Shown one piece after another: positions 36,907 to 45,345 of a DNA stretch of 64,000 bases. Every line of letters starts with the position of its first letter. Positions within the stretch are counted from its first letter, which is position 1. Source of the stretch: an uncultured Pseudomonas sp. (lineage in GTDB: Bacteria; Pseudomonadota; Gammaproteobacteria; Pseudomonadales; Pseudomonadaceae); NCBI RefSeq assembly GCF_946885955.1, contig NZ_CAMPHI010000002.1, forward strand, positions 62,001 to 126,000, given 5' to 3'. The translations under genes and the position numbers were made by a program. The notes below the pieces were generated by a model. It did not search any database. It was not told the DNA's origin and saw nothing but the letters and a program-made list of their open reading frames with translations.

Positions 36907-37149
36907 CTACTGTGGGAGGCTAGTGTCTTTCGCGGAGGACTTTTTCTTCCCCGGAACGATCAGGCTTGAAACCCCGATCAGGCAAAACAGCCCAAATGAA
37001 ATTTGTGCGAAGGTCAACAAGCCCTCGGCCTCACTCGTCGAACGCCCACCGCCAGTGATGATGGCCGACAGGCTAGCCATCCACAAAATCACAGAGCCGG
37101 CAGCCAAGGTCAGAAAGACCAGCGCTGCTATACCTAGATACTTGTTCAT
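36907..37149 (-). CDS. Hypothetical two-segment membrane protein
   Basis: An 80-residue protein with hydrophobic segments about residues 4-31 and 46-66 and a basic/polar C-terminus. No family recognised. It lies downstream of the immunity gene on the same strand, within the repeat-bracketed type VI region, 75 bp after the preceding stop. It could be a second protective protein against the phospholipase or an unrelated passenger. Small size and lack of motifs make the coding call moderate; the ATG has a weak GGGT/AACC context but the frame is clean. Confidence 0.55.
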   Translation of the reverse strand: MNKYLGIAALVFLTLAAGSVILWMASLSAIITGGGRSTSEAEGLLTFAQISFGLFCLIGVSSLIVPGKKKSSAKDTSLPQ

Positions 37150-37224
37150 GGGTTATATCCACTTGAATTCAGCATCAAGCGAATTGGCGCTGAACAACAA
37201 AGAGAGAGAACAGGCGTCGACCCT

Positions 37225-38097
37225 TTAATAGTCATCATCACGACCGGTTGGTTTCCAGTTGATATCTTTGTCGGCGTGATAGCCCTGGACAGGGTTGGGG
37301 GGAAGAGGATAATCCTTGGCTAGATTCGGGAAGCGCAAGTCAGGGTCGTTATTTAATTTCTGAAGAAGGTTATCATAGGCCTCTGCAATCTGAGTGTTCT
37401 TTTCATAACTAAACTCCCCTGCTTCGAAAGTGTCTATTATAACTAGGAACGCTTTCGGCTCTCCAAGAGAGGCTGCGCGTTGATAATAATGCATAGAGGC
37501 CGGGAAGTTCTCGTCCACGATCTTATAGTAGGCCGCCAGCTCATAGTTAGCACTTGCATAGTCTTGGGTTGCCGCACACCTTAGGTACTTAACCCCTTCA
37601 GGGTTATTTTTCTTGTCATATATATAAATATTTCCAATTCTGGTTTGGGCCTGGGGATTTCCTAGGTTAGCGGCCTTTATTAAATAGAGCATCGCTTCTT
37701 TGTCTGACTGCACGACGCCCATGCCTCGCTGGGTCATTACGCTCATATCGTAATAGCCCAATGGCACTTCAAGGTCGACCATTCTCAGGTAGAGATCGAT
37801 AGCGGTATTGGTATCTTTTTCTACACCTTTACCTCGTAGATAGAGTTCAGCCAGATTGTGCATGGCCTTCCAGTGGTCTTTATCGACGGCCTGCTGATAA
37901 AGGCGCGCCACTTCCTGCCAGTTGGGGATGCGCTCCTTGCTTATGATTCTGGCTTGGTTAAACCATTGGTCCGCCTGTGGGTCGAATTTTGGGGCAGTAT
38001 TAACTTCATGGGCACATTTGAACTCGAAAGCCATTGCCGAAGCTCCGTAAATTGTCATGGCTGCTATAAATATATATTTAATCAACTGCTTTTGCAT
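37225..38097 (-). CDS. Sel1-repeat periplasmic immunity protein for the phospholipase D effector (putative)
   Basis: A 290-residue protein with a signal peptide (about residues 1-23, ending SAMA-F). Sel1-type repeats cover about 60-230, for example AMHNLAELYLRGKGVEKD and AQTRIGNIYI. It starts 20 bp inside the phospholipase D gene end, so the two are coupled. P. aeruginosa PldB is followed by Sel1-like immunity proteins (PA5088-PA5086, from memory), which supports the role; toxin and protector should meet in the periplasm. Base use is strikingly AT-rich (for instance TATATATAAATATTT near 37619) against a GC-rich background, a sign of transfer. Confidence 0.78.
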   Translation of the reverse strand: MQKQLIKYIFIAAMTIYGASAMAFEFKCAHEVNTAPKFDPQADQWFNQARIISKERIPNWQEVARLYQQAVDKDHWKAMHNLAELYLRGKGVEKDTNTAIDLYLRMVDLEVPLGYYDMSVMTQRGMGVVQSDKEAMLYLIKAANLGNPQAQTRIGNIYIYDKKNNPEGVKYLRCAATQDYASANYELAAYYKIVDENFPASMHYYQRAASLGEPKAFLVIIDTFEAGEFSYEKNTQIAEAYDNLLQKLNNDPDLRFPNLAKDYPLPPNPVQGYHADKDINWKPTGRDDDY

Positions 38098-40246
38098 AAG
38101 GCGTTACCAAATCCCAGAACCTAACTAAATTGCTTGAGAGTGCTTTATTTTGTTTTTGATTCTTCCAGTTATCGGAAAGCATGTTTTCCCATCTGTTGAA
38201 GTTGTCTTTAATCGTTGCCTTGATAGGCTTTCCCGAATGCATCCCCCATAACCGTTCCCGCCATTTCTTGGTTGTTGTGGGACTGGGCATAGCAATATTC
38301 AGTTCCGAGTCCGAGTGCAGGCTGCGCATGTTGATATTGGCCGAGCCCAAGGTAAAGAACACATCGTCTACCAACAGCAGTTTGCTGTGTACGTAGATGG
38401 ACTTGAATCGTGCGGTACCTTGTTCCGGGCCGAGGGATTCGCTGATGCGCTGGTCGGTTTGGCGTTCGGTTTGAGTTTTGGCGGTTGGCGCGGAGCTGGC
38501 ATTGTCATCGCAACAGGCCAGGGTGGCGATGATGACTTTGAGACCTTCCGGTGGTAGCAATTCCGGTTCCAGCTCGCGGGCGGCAGCCTGGTTGTAATGG
38601 GCGTTGGGATCTAGGGCGATCAGTTCGTCGGCGTGGGCTTCATCGATATTGTAGTGGCGTTTCTTTTCCCGAATTTGGGCCAACTCATGATCGCGCTCTG
38701 GTGAGGCTGGGCGCTCGGCGAGTTCGCGCTCGCGATAGACGAGCTGGCGTTGGTCGTAGAGCTCATCACGGTGGGCCAGGGGCATGAGTTCACCCTGGCC
38801 GAGCTCGTCGAGCATCTCGTAGGTATTGCTGGAGAAGTGCTTGCTGTCCGGCGTGTTGGTCACCACGAATAGATACAGGTCGTCACGCGCGCCAGCAGCT
38901 TTGCGTTGTGCCGCCGTGTTCTTGATACCTTCGGTCAGAGGGGCGTAGCGGAAATACTGGTTTTCGATATAGGCATACTGATGCACGTTGCCCAAGGCTT
39001 TCTCGTAGATTTCCAGGATGGTGGTTTCACCGCTTTCCTGTGCTTGGGTGCGGCATATTTGGGCCGCCTCACCGTCATTATGGATCAGGCTCAGCGGGCG
39101 AATACCGCTGCGTTGGTCTACCAGCGTGCCGCCGAATATTCGGCGTATCCAGGATGTGCCATTGTCCCAGGCGTTGCAGAAGTTGTGGTTGAGGTCGAAC
39201 AGTACGGGGCCGAGCACATGCACGGACAAGTCTTGCCAAGGGCCGAAGCCCAAGTCGCGTTTACCTGCGGCATCGTCGTAGGTGTGAGCTGTGGTGTCCC
39301 AATAGTTGCGCTGCAGGTTGTGGCCCATGACCATACCTTCTGCACGGCCCTGATCCATGTAGTCCACTATCAGGGCTTTTTGGTGATGACTGGGAAATAG
39401 GCTGAGGGCGAGGTACTGCTTCCAGCTGCTATCAGGTAGATCTCTGGCAAGCAGTTTGGCGAGAATTATTAACCGCCCCCAATGTGCCTGCAGGCCGTTT
39501 TCATCGCTATAGCTAAGCTCCATCAGCCAGGGATAGTCGCGGGTACGAAACTCAATATTCTTCGCGGCGCTGCTGTAGACCCAACGATACCAATCACGGG
39601 TTTTAGCCTGGTCCTCTGGGTGATGCACGGTGCCGCCCGAGTCGCTGCCGAGCGTATATCCGCCGTCGAGCGCATCGAGCTCCTGCTGGATCGCAATGAG
39701 CTCGTCGCGTGAGGTGCGACGAGCCCTCTCATCATCGGCGGCCAAGCTTTCCAGCTTGGTCCGCTCCTGTTGCTGTTGCAGCAGGAGTTTCTGGCGCTTT
39801 TGCTCTATCGCACTTGTGTCAGCGGGTTGACCGGCTGTTGCACCGGAACCAAGCGAGGTTCCCCCTTTGCCGGACCAGCCTTCGCCGATCACTGAATTTT
39901 CGCCTAGTTGAGCCAGGCTGTTGTTCCAGATCAGTACCCGAATGTCGACGCCTTGGTCGGCTTTGCGTTTGAGCAGTTCGCCCAGCGTCTCTTGATCTGA
40001 GCCACCGCGCTTGAGGCGCAAGCCAGGATCAAACCCCCAACTGATGATGTCGATACTCTTGCGAGCTTTTTGCACGCACTCGTAAAACTTGGCGAACGCT
40101 TCCTCACCACAGACCAGTGGCGTGACGATGTTGCCCGCAGGGCGTGGTGGGCTCAGTGGGCTGTTCTGGTGGGCAAACCAGTCGGCTGTGGATGTCGCGG
40201 TCTTGTCATCGAGCGATAACGAAGCCTGTTGATCCAGGTAGATCAT
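38078..40246 (-). CDS. tle5: Type VI secretion phospholipase D effector (Tle5/PldB family)
   Basis: A 722-residue protein with two HKD motifs: His288-Lys290-Asp295 in HHQKALIVD and His620-Lys622-Asp627 in VHSKLLLVD, each followed by the family's Asn/Ser-rich strand (second: LGSANINMRS). Residues about 145-195 are Q/E/K-rich and probably coiled coil. There is no signal peptide, as expected for cargo carried by VgrG. PldB-type Tle5 effectors degrade phosphatidylethanolamine or phosphatidylglycerol in rival cells and can act on eukaryotic hosts. It lies 14 nt after vgrG and overlaps its immunity gene. Both catalytic motifs are intact. Confidence 0.88.
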   Translation of the reverse strand: MIYLDQQASLSLDDKTATSTADWFAHQNSPLSPPRPAGNIVTPLVCGEEAFAKFYECVQKARKSIDIISWGFDPGLRLKRGGSDQETLGELLKRKADQGVDIRVLIWNNSLAQLGENSVIGEGWSGKGGTSLGSGATAGQPADTSAIEQKRQKLLLQQQQERTKLESLAADDERARRTSRDELIAIQQELDALDGGYTLGSDSGGTVHHPEDQAKTRDWYRWVYSSAAKNIEFRTRDYPWLMELSYSDENGLQAHWGRLIILAKLLARDLPDSSWKQYLALSLFPSHHQKALIVDYMDQGRAEGMVMGHNLQRNYWDTTAHTYDDAAGKRDLGFGPWQDLSVHVLGPVLFDLNHNFCNAWDNGTSWIRRIFGGTLVDQRSGIRPLSLIHNDGEAAQICRTQAQESGETTILEIYEKALGNVHQYAYIENQYFRYAPLTEGIKNTAAQRKAAGARDDLYLFVVTNTPDSKHFSSNTYEMLDELGQGELMPLAHRDELYDQRQLVYRERELAERPASPERDHELAQIREKKRHYNIDEAHADELIALDPNAHYNQAAARELEPELLPPEGLKVIIATLACCDDNASSAPTAKTQTERQTDQRISESLGPEQGTARFKSIYVHSKLLLVDDVFFTLGSANINMRSLHSDSELNIAMPSPTTTKKWRERLWGMHSGKPIKATIKDNFNRWENMLSDNWKNQKQNKALSSNLVRFWDLVTPYAKAVD

Positions 40247-40260
40247 GGCGAAATTCCCTT

Positions 40261-42627
40261 TTACTTGATCTCTTGGTCCTGTCCTGCCAGCAAACGCAGG
40301 AAGTGTTCAGGCGTCTCCAGTGGCGCCAGGGGAGCCGCTTCGCCGGGGTAGTGACGGAAGCCCTGGCGTTTGAGGCGTTCGTCCAGGCTGCGGCTCTCGG
40401 CATCGGCCTGTTCCTGCACTGCAAAGCTGAAGCGGTGTCCGTTGACTGTCTCGATGCTGTAGTTGCGGGTGCCAGGACGATGTTCAAAGCGAACGTAACC
40501 CTGGGCATCAGTGAAGCCGCTAACCAGTAAGGCACCATCGGCGAAAAGCTTATAGGGCTCATCGCCATAGCCCGGCAGGTTGGGCAGTGGCGCGAGGCGA
40601 ATGGTCAGTTGATCCAGTGGCGGTTCGCTCGCATTGCCAGTGGCCTGCTCCAACACATCCCCGGCCTTGTCGCTATCCGCTGCGCCCGGCAGTACCGGCG
40701 GTTTGATCTTGATCCCCGAGCCTTTGCCCGCGGCGCCGCCGGCGTTGATCTTGGCCATCGGGCCGCTGAGGGTGATGCCGCCGGGGTCGAGTTTGATAAA
40801 GCTGCCGCCGGCTTTGAGGGTCAGTTCGACGCCGGCTTCGATGACCATCTTTTGCCCGGCTTTGAGGTGGATCTCGCGGCCGGCCTTGGTCAGTTGCGCG
40901 GTACCGAGCTTGATGTGCTGGTTCTGCCCGACGGTGAGGTGGTCGTCGGGTTTGACTTCGACCTTGCGCTCGGCTTTGACGGTCAGGTGCTCTTCGGCGT
41001 GCAGTTCGGTGTAGCTGTTCTTTTCGACGGTGTCGTGGCGCTCGTGGCCGATGCGGATTTTCTGGTCGTGCTCGATGTTTTCGTCCCAGTCGCGCTCGGC
41101 GTGCAGGTAGATCTGTTCTTCGCCCTTTTTGTCTTCGATGCGCAGTTCGTTGTAGCCGCCACCGCCCGGGCTGCTGAGGGTTTTGAACAGGCTGCGGGTT
41201 TTGTTCGCCGGCAGGTCGTAGGGGACGACGTGTTCCTTGTGGTACAGGCAGCCGGTGACCAGGGGCTGGTCGGGATCGCCTTCGAGGAAGGTGACCAGTA
41301 CTTCCATGCCGATGCGCGGGATGGCGATACCGCCGTAGTGGTCGCCGGCCCAGCTGTTGGCCACGCGCAGCCAGCAGCTGGTGGTGTCGTCGGCCTGGCC
41401 CTCGCGGTCCCAGAAGAACTGCACCTTGATCCGGCCATATTGGTCGCAGTGGATTTCTTCGCCGGCCGGTCCCGTGACTACCGCGCTTTGGCTACCGAGG
41501 ACGCGCGGTTTGGGGTAGTCCAGCGGTGGGCGGTAGGGGATGTCCCAGGGCGTGGCGGTGAAGCGGTTGCGGTAGCCCTGCTGGAAGCCATCATTGGCTT
41601 CGGTATGGCTAGTCACCGACTCTTCCAGCACTTGCGGTTGTTTGCCCTGGTGGATGACTTCGCGCAGCAGCCAGAGGTCGTTGCAGTCCGGGTGCGGGTG
41701 GTCGGAGAGTTCGAGGAAGTGGCCGCTGAGCAGTTTCGGTTGGTCGCCGCGGCCTTCGGCCAGGCGGTAGTCGGCGCGGTGGCGTTCGAGATTGCGCTGG
41801 CTCAGGTGTTTGCCGCGGCTACGCTCGGTGTAGCGGCCGGGGTAGTCGTAGTCTTCCAGGTCCGGTAGCGGTTTGGCTTCGGAGTCGCGCTCCGCTTTGA
41901 ATGCGGTCTCCAGCAGCAGGCGCGGTTTTTCGAAATCGTAATCGCGGCGGGTGGTGCGGCTGGTGCGGGTTTCCAGGCGCACGGCGAAACGCTTGATCAC
42001 CGGCTCATCGGCAGTCATGCCGTTGTCTTGCAGGTAGGCGGTGGGCTGGCCGAGTTTGCCGAAGGCACTCTGGTCATCACCGAAGATCAGCACATGGCCT
42101 TGCCGGCTATGACTGAAGTGGTAATGGATGCCCTCCTCGCTGCAGAGGCGCTGGATAAAGTGCAGATCCGATTCGTCGTATTGCACGCAGTAATCGCGCT
42201 CGGGGTAGACCGTGGGGCCGAGCAGAAACTGGTAGGCGTTGGCCTGGATACCGTGTTCCTCCAGCACCTGGGCGACTATCTGCGGAACCGTAAGATGCTG
42301 AAAGATGCGCTGGTTGGTGCGGCAGCCGAGATAACTGAGTTGCGGCACAATGGACAGGCTGTAGCGGGTCAGGCGCTTGCCGGACTCGCCCTGAGCGACC
42401 CGATAGATGATGCCGTGGATGCCCAGGCCGTCCGGGGTAAAGGCGAGAAAGGCCGGCCGGTGCAGCAGGCCCAGATAGTCCAGATCCGGGCGCTCGCTGA
42501 TCAGCTCGACTTCGAAGCGATATGGCTGGCTGATGGTTTCGCGCCCGCTGAATTCGAGCACTTGCAGGTCGTGGTCGAGGCCTTCGATGGAAAGGCTGAA
42601 ATGGGTTTGGTTGGCGGGGTTGAACAT
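40261..42627 (-). CDS. vgrG: VgrG spike protein with C-terminal transthyretin-like extension
   Basis: A 788-residue type VI spike. The N-terminal gp27-like part starts FSLSIEGLDHDLQVLEFSG; the gp5 OB-fold appears about 385-470 (YGRIKVQFFWDREG, SWAGDHYGG, GDPDQPLVTG). A beta-helix with repeating G/K-rich strands follows (about 530-640). The last about 110 residues (LTIRLAPLPN ... DGALLVSGFTDAQGYVRFEH) look like a transthyretin-type beta-sandwich used by some VgrGs to dock phospholipase effectors. I use ATG 42627, which starts the conserved N-terminus. No other T6SS structural gene is in the window. Confidence 0.93.
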   Translation of the reverse strand: MFNPANQTHFSLSIEGLDHDLQVLEFSGRETISQPYRFEVELISERPDLDYLGLLHRPAFLAFTPDGLGIHGIIYRVAQGESGKRLTRYSLSIVPQLSYLGCRTNQRIFQHLTVPQIVAQVLEEHGIQANAYQFLLGPTVYPERDYCVQYDESDLHFIQRLCSEEGIHYHFSHSRQGHVLIFGDDQSAFGKLGQPTAYLQDNGMTADEPVIKRFAVRLETRTSRTTRRDYDFEKPRLLLETAFKAERDSEAKPLPDLEDYDYPGRYTERSRGKHLSQRNLERHRADYRLAEGRGDQPKLLSGHFLELSDHPHPDCNDLWLLREVIHQGKQPQVLEESVTSHTEANDGFQQGYRNRFTATPWDIPYRPPLDYPKPRVLGSQSAVVTGPAGEEIHCDQYGRIKVQFFWDREGQADDTTSCWLRVANSWAGDHYGGIAIPRIGMEVLVTFLEGDPDQPLVTGCLYHKEHVVPYDLPANKTRSLFKTLSSPGGGGYNELRIEDKKGEEQIYLHAERDWDENIEHDQKIRIGHERHDTVEKNSYTELHAEEHLTVKAERKVEVKPDDHLTVGQNQHIKLGTAQLTKAGREIHLKAGQKMVIEAGVELTLKAGGSFIKLDPGGITLSGPMAKINAGGAAGKGSGIKIKPPVLPGAADSDKAGDVLEQATGNASEPPLDQLTIRLAPLPNLPGYGDEPYKLFADGALLVSGFTDAQGYVRFEHRPGTRNYSIETVNGHRFSFAVQEQADAESRSLDERLKRQGFRHYPGEAAPLAPLETPEHFLRLLAGQDQEIK

Positions 42628-42895
42628 CCGATGTTCCTCTGCTGTTGGGCGCGAGGCGATTTGGCGGCACCAATGCACATCTGCGTCGATGTGCTCGTGT
42701 GCAACAGGCAGCCTTTCCCAGGCGTTTTGCGGCGTAGCCTGAACCTTGCTCCAAAGCTACCCGCCAGAGCAATTGAAAATCGTATTTTTTTGGCCTGATT
42801 CACAGCGCGAGCCAAGATGCGCAATAACTTGCGCAGCTTGGCCAGCGGGTTCCTGCGCGCTCCGTAGTGAATGAGCGAGCACGACTGAATGCTCC

Positions 42896-42970
42896 AGCCC
42901 GCGCCGCGCTCGAACAGTTGGAGGTGTTGCAAAGCTGACTGCAGCGCGAGGCGCCGCATTTATTGCCGGA
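42896..42970 (+). repeat. 75-bp direct repeat, right copy (decayed fragment)
   Basis: Matches 36764-36838 in the same orientation, about 69/75. Differences include a stop-creating AAGCAAAC to AAGCTGAC change. With the left copy it brackets vgrG, tle5, the immunity gene and the 80-residue protein. Confidence 0.88.
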
Positions 42971-43009
42971 CACTCGGAGCTCTGATCCATAGGTGGATTA
43001 GATTTCGTC

Positions 43010-43166
43010 GGTCGGGTTAGCGGCGCGTACCCGTAATCTTCGAACGACATCGTTATCGAACGCCGCGTAACCCGACACCGTGCTTGCCGCCATGCCGGGT
43101 TACGCCGCCGCGGTTATGTCTATTTGCCCGAACCATTGCGCAGGCGGCTAACCTACGCGGCCCGAC
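43010..43166. repeat. Composite intergenic element downstream of trpA
   Basis: It is related, in opposite orientation, to 26215-26391. The right end CGGCTAACCTACGCGGCCCG is the inverse complement of that element's left end with one mismatch, and GGGTTACGCCGCCG/CGCCGCGTAACCC blocks match inside. It probably forms a long folded RNA after trpA. Confidence 0.75.
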
Positions 43167-43189
43167 TCAGCGGGGCTGGGGACTCGCCG

Positions 43190-43999
43190 TTACAACCGCG
43201 CGCCGCGTACCCCTTCGGCCAGGGATTTGCACAGGCTAAGCACGCCGTCCACCGCCTGGGCGTCGTTTTCGGCGTTGGCGATCTGGTCGATCAGCGCGGA
43301 GCCAACCACCACACCGTCGGCCAGGCGGGCGATGGTCGCCGCGTGTTCCGGGGTGCGAATGCCGAAGCCGATGCTGATCGGCAGGTCGGTATGCCGGCGC
43401 AGGCGTGCCACGGCTTGTTCGACATGCTCGATGGTGGCCGAGCCTGCGCCGGTAACGCCCGCCACCGAAACGTAATAAACGAAACCGGAGCTGCCGTTGA
43501 GCACTTTCGGCAGGCGCGCGTCGTCGGTGGTCGGCGTGGTCAGGCGGATGAAATCCAGGCCCGCGGCTTGCGCCGGGTCGCACAGGTCGACGTTATGCTC
43601 GGGCGGCAGGTCGACGACGATCAGGCCATCGACCCCGGCTTCCTTGGCTTCGGCGATAAAGCGCGCGACGCCCATCTTGTGGATCGGGTTGAAGTAGCCC
43701 ATCAGCACCAGCGGCGTGCTCTGATCGTCTTCGCGGAAGGCGCGGACCATCTGCAGGGTCTTGGCCAGGTCCTGCTTGGCGGCCAGGGCGCGGATATTCG
43801 CCAACTGGATCGCCGGGCCGTCGGCCATCGGGTCGGTAAAGGGCATGCCCAGCTCGATCACATCGGCGCCAGCCGCCGGCAGACCCTTGAGAATTGCCAG
43901 CGAGGCGTCGTAGTTCGGGTCGCCAGCGGTGACGAAGGTCACCAGGGCGGCGCGGTTCTGTTGTTTCAGCTCGGCAAAACGGCTTTGCAGACGGCTCAT
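43190..43999 (-). CDS. trpA: Tryptophan synthase alpha chain
   Basis: A 269-residue TIM-barrel subunit that cleaves indole-3-glycerol phosphate to indole and glyceraldehyde-3-phosphate. The signature [17 protein letters not shown] (about residues 49-65) contains the catalytic Glu and Asp, and the phosphate loop GFGIRTPEH is present (about 213-221). ATG 43999 overlaps the trpB stop (TGATG). Length is standard. In pseudomonads trpBA is induced by indoleglycerol phosphate through TrpI, encoded divergently here. Confidence 0.98.
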   Translation of the reverse strand: MSRLQSRFAELKQQNRAALVTFVTAGDPNYDASLAILKGLPAAGADVIELGMPFTDPMADGPAIQLANIRALAAKQDLAKTLQMVRAFREDDQSTPLVLMGYFNPIHKMGVARFIAEAKEAGVDGLIVVDLPPEHNVDLCDPAQAAGLDFIRLTTPTTDDARLPKVLNGSSGFVYYVSVAGVTGAGSATIEHVEQAVARLRRHTDLPISIGFGIRTPEHAATIARLADGVVVGSALIDQIANAENDAQAVDGVLSLCKSLAEGVRGARL

Positions 44000-45213
44000 C
44001 AGTGTTTCTCCTGCTGATCTTGTTGCATGTGGTGCATAACGGTCTGCATATCCTTGTCGCCGCGCCCGGACAGGTTGATCACCATCAGGTGGTCTTTTGG
44101 CAGGGTCGGTGCGCGCTTGAAGGCTTCGGCCAGCGCGTGGGCGCTTTCCAGGGCCGGGATGATGCCCTCCAGGCGGCAGCAGGTGTGGAACGCCGCAAGC
44201 GCCTCGTGGTCGGTCACCGATGTGTATTCGACGCGGCCGATCTCGTGCAACCAGGCGTGCTCGGGGCCGATGCCGGGGTAGTCGAGGCCGGCGGAAATCG
44301 AGTGGGCATCGATGATCTGGCCATCCTCGTCCTGCAGCAGGAAGGTACGGTTGCCATGCAACACGCCCGGTACGCCGCCGTTGAGGCTGGCCGCGTGCTT
44401 GCCGGTTTCGATGCCGTAGCCCGCTGCTTCGACGCCGACGATCTGCACGTCTTTATCGTCGAGGAACGGGTGGAACAGGCCGATGGCGTTGGAGCCGCCG
44501 CCGATGCAGGCCACCAGGCTGTCGGGCAGACGGCCTTCCTGGGCGAGGATCTGCTCGCGGGTTTCCTTGCCGATCACCGCCTGGAAGTCGCGGACCATCG
44601 CCGGATACGGGTGTGGACCGGCCACGGTGCCGATCATGTAGAAAGTGTTATGGACGTTGGTCACCCAGTCGCGCAGGGCCTCGTTCATCGCATCCTTGAG
44701 CGTGCCGGTGCCGGCGACCACCGGAATCACGGTGGCGCCCAGCAGCTTCATGCGAAAGACGTTGGCCTGCTGGCGGTCGATATCGGTGGTGCCCATGAAG
44801 ATCACGCATTCCATGCCGAAACGCGCGGCCACGGTGGCGGTGGCCACGCCGTGCATGCCGGCGCCGGTCTCGGCGATGATGCGTTTCTTGCCCATGCGCC
44901 GCGCCAACAGGGCCTGGCCGATGCAGTTGTTGATCTTGTGCGCGCCGGTGTGATTGAGCTCTTCGCGCTTGAAGTAGATCTTCGCGCCGCCGCAGTGCTC
45001 GGTCAGGCGTTCGGCGAAATACAGCGGGCTCGGGCGGCCGACGAAATCGCGCTGGAAGTAGGCCAGCTCCTTGGCGAATTCCGGATCGAGCTTGGCCTTC
45101 TCGTACTCGGCGGCCAGGTCGTGGATCAGCGGCATCAGGGTTTCGGCGACGTATTGGCCGCCGAACGAGCCGAAAAGGCCGGTGGCGTCGGGGCCGCTGC
45201 GATAAGAAGTCAT
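43999..45213 (-). CDS. trpB: Tryptophan synthase beta chain
   Basis: A 404-residue PLP enzyme condensing indole with serine. The PLP lysine is in [17 protein letters not shown] (about residues 84-100), and the phosphate-binding GGGSNAIG lies about 233-240. Start ATG 45213 gives the standard [10 protein letters not shown]-terminus. The gene is translationally coupled to trpA. The 132-bp gap to trpI carries the shared control region. Confidence 0.98.
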   Translation of the reverse strand: MTSYRSGPDATGLFGSFGGQYVAETLMPLIHDLAAEYEKAKLDPEFAKELAYFQRDFVGRPSPLYFAERLTEHCGGAKIYFKREELNHTGAHKINNCIGQALLARRMGKKRIIAETGAGMHGVATATVAARFGMECVIFMGTTDIDRQQANVFRMKLLGATVIPVVAGTGTLKDAMNEALRDWVTNVHNTFYMIGTVAGPHPYPAMVRDFQAVIGKETREQILAQEGRLPDSLVACIGGGSNAIGLFHPFLDDKDVQIVGVEAAGYGIETGKHAASLNGGVPGVLHGNRTFLLQDEDGQIIDAHSISAGLDYPGIGPEHAWLHEIGRVEYTSVTDHEALAAFHTCCRLEGIIPALESAHALAEAFKRAPTLPKDHLMVINLSGRGDKDMQTVMHHMQQDQQEKH

Positions 45214-45345
45214 GGCATTCTCCTGCGGGTATCGAGGATTTGCAGGAGCCAGCGCCGGGCTCCTACGACAATGGCCAAAGGATAAGGCTGTGTGGCCCGG
45301 GACAAAAGCGATAAGATTGCGCAAACACGTCAGGAAAACTCACAG
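45214..45345. promoter_or_regulatory. Divergent trpBA / trpI control region
   Basis: It should hold TrpI sites and both promoters, as known for Pseudomonas trpBA. I see a 7-bp palindrome AGGAGCC-N6-GGCTCCT type at 45244-45261 close to the trpB start, which may be a leader hairpin. I could not define LysR half-sites with certainty. Confidence 0.55.

Larger units (their letters stand above)
42628..43189. other. 562-bp gap between vgrG and trpA without genes
   Basis: It holds the vgrG leader, a hairpin GCACATC/GATGTGC (42675-42681 with 42688-42694), the broken right copy of the 75-bp repeat (42896-42970), and most of a composite repeat (43010-43166) next to the trpA stop. The frame of the 75-bp copy is interrupted by TGA soon after the QLEVLQS equivalent, so it is not coding. 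Confidence 0.8.

Noticed and set aside
40609..41868. 419-codon plus-strand frame opposite vgrG
   Set aside because: It is a low-complexity Val/Ala/Gly-rich shadow of vgrG with no motif or start signal.
36764..42970. Treating the type VI block as an insertion sequence or prophage
   Set aside because: No transposase, integrase, tail tube or sheath genes are present, and the repeats are 75-bp gene-end copies rather than terminal inverted repeats. VgrG with a Tle5 effector explains the content.
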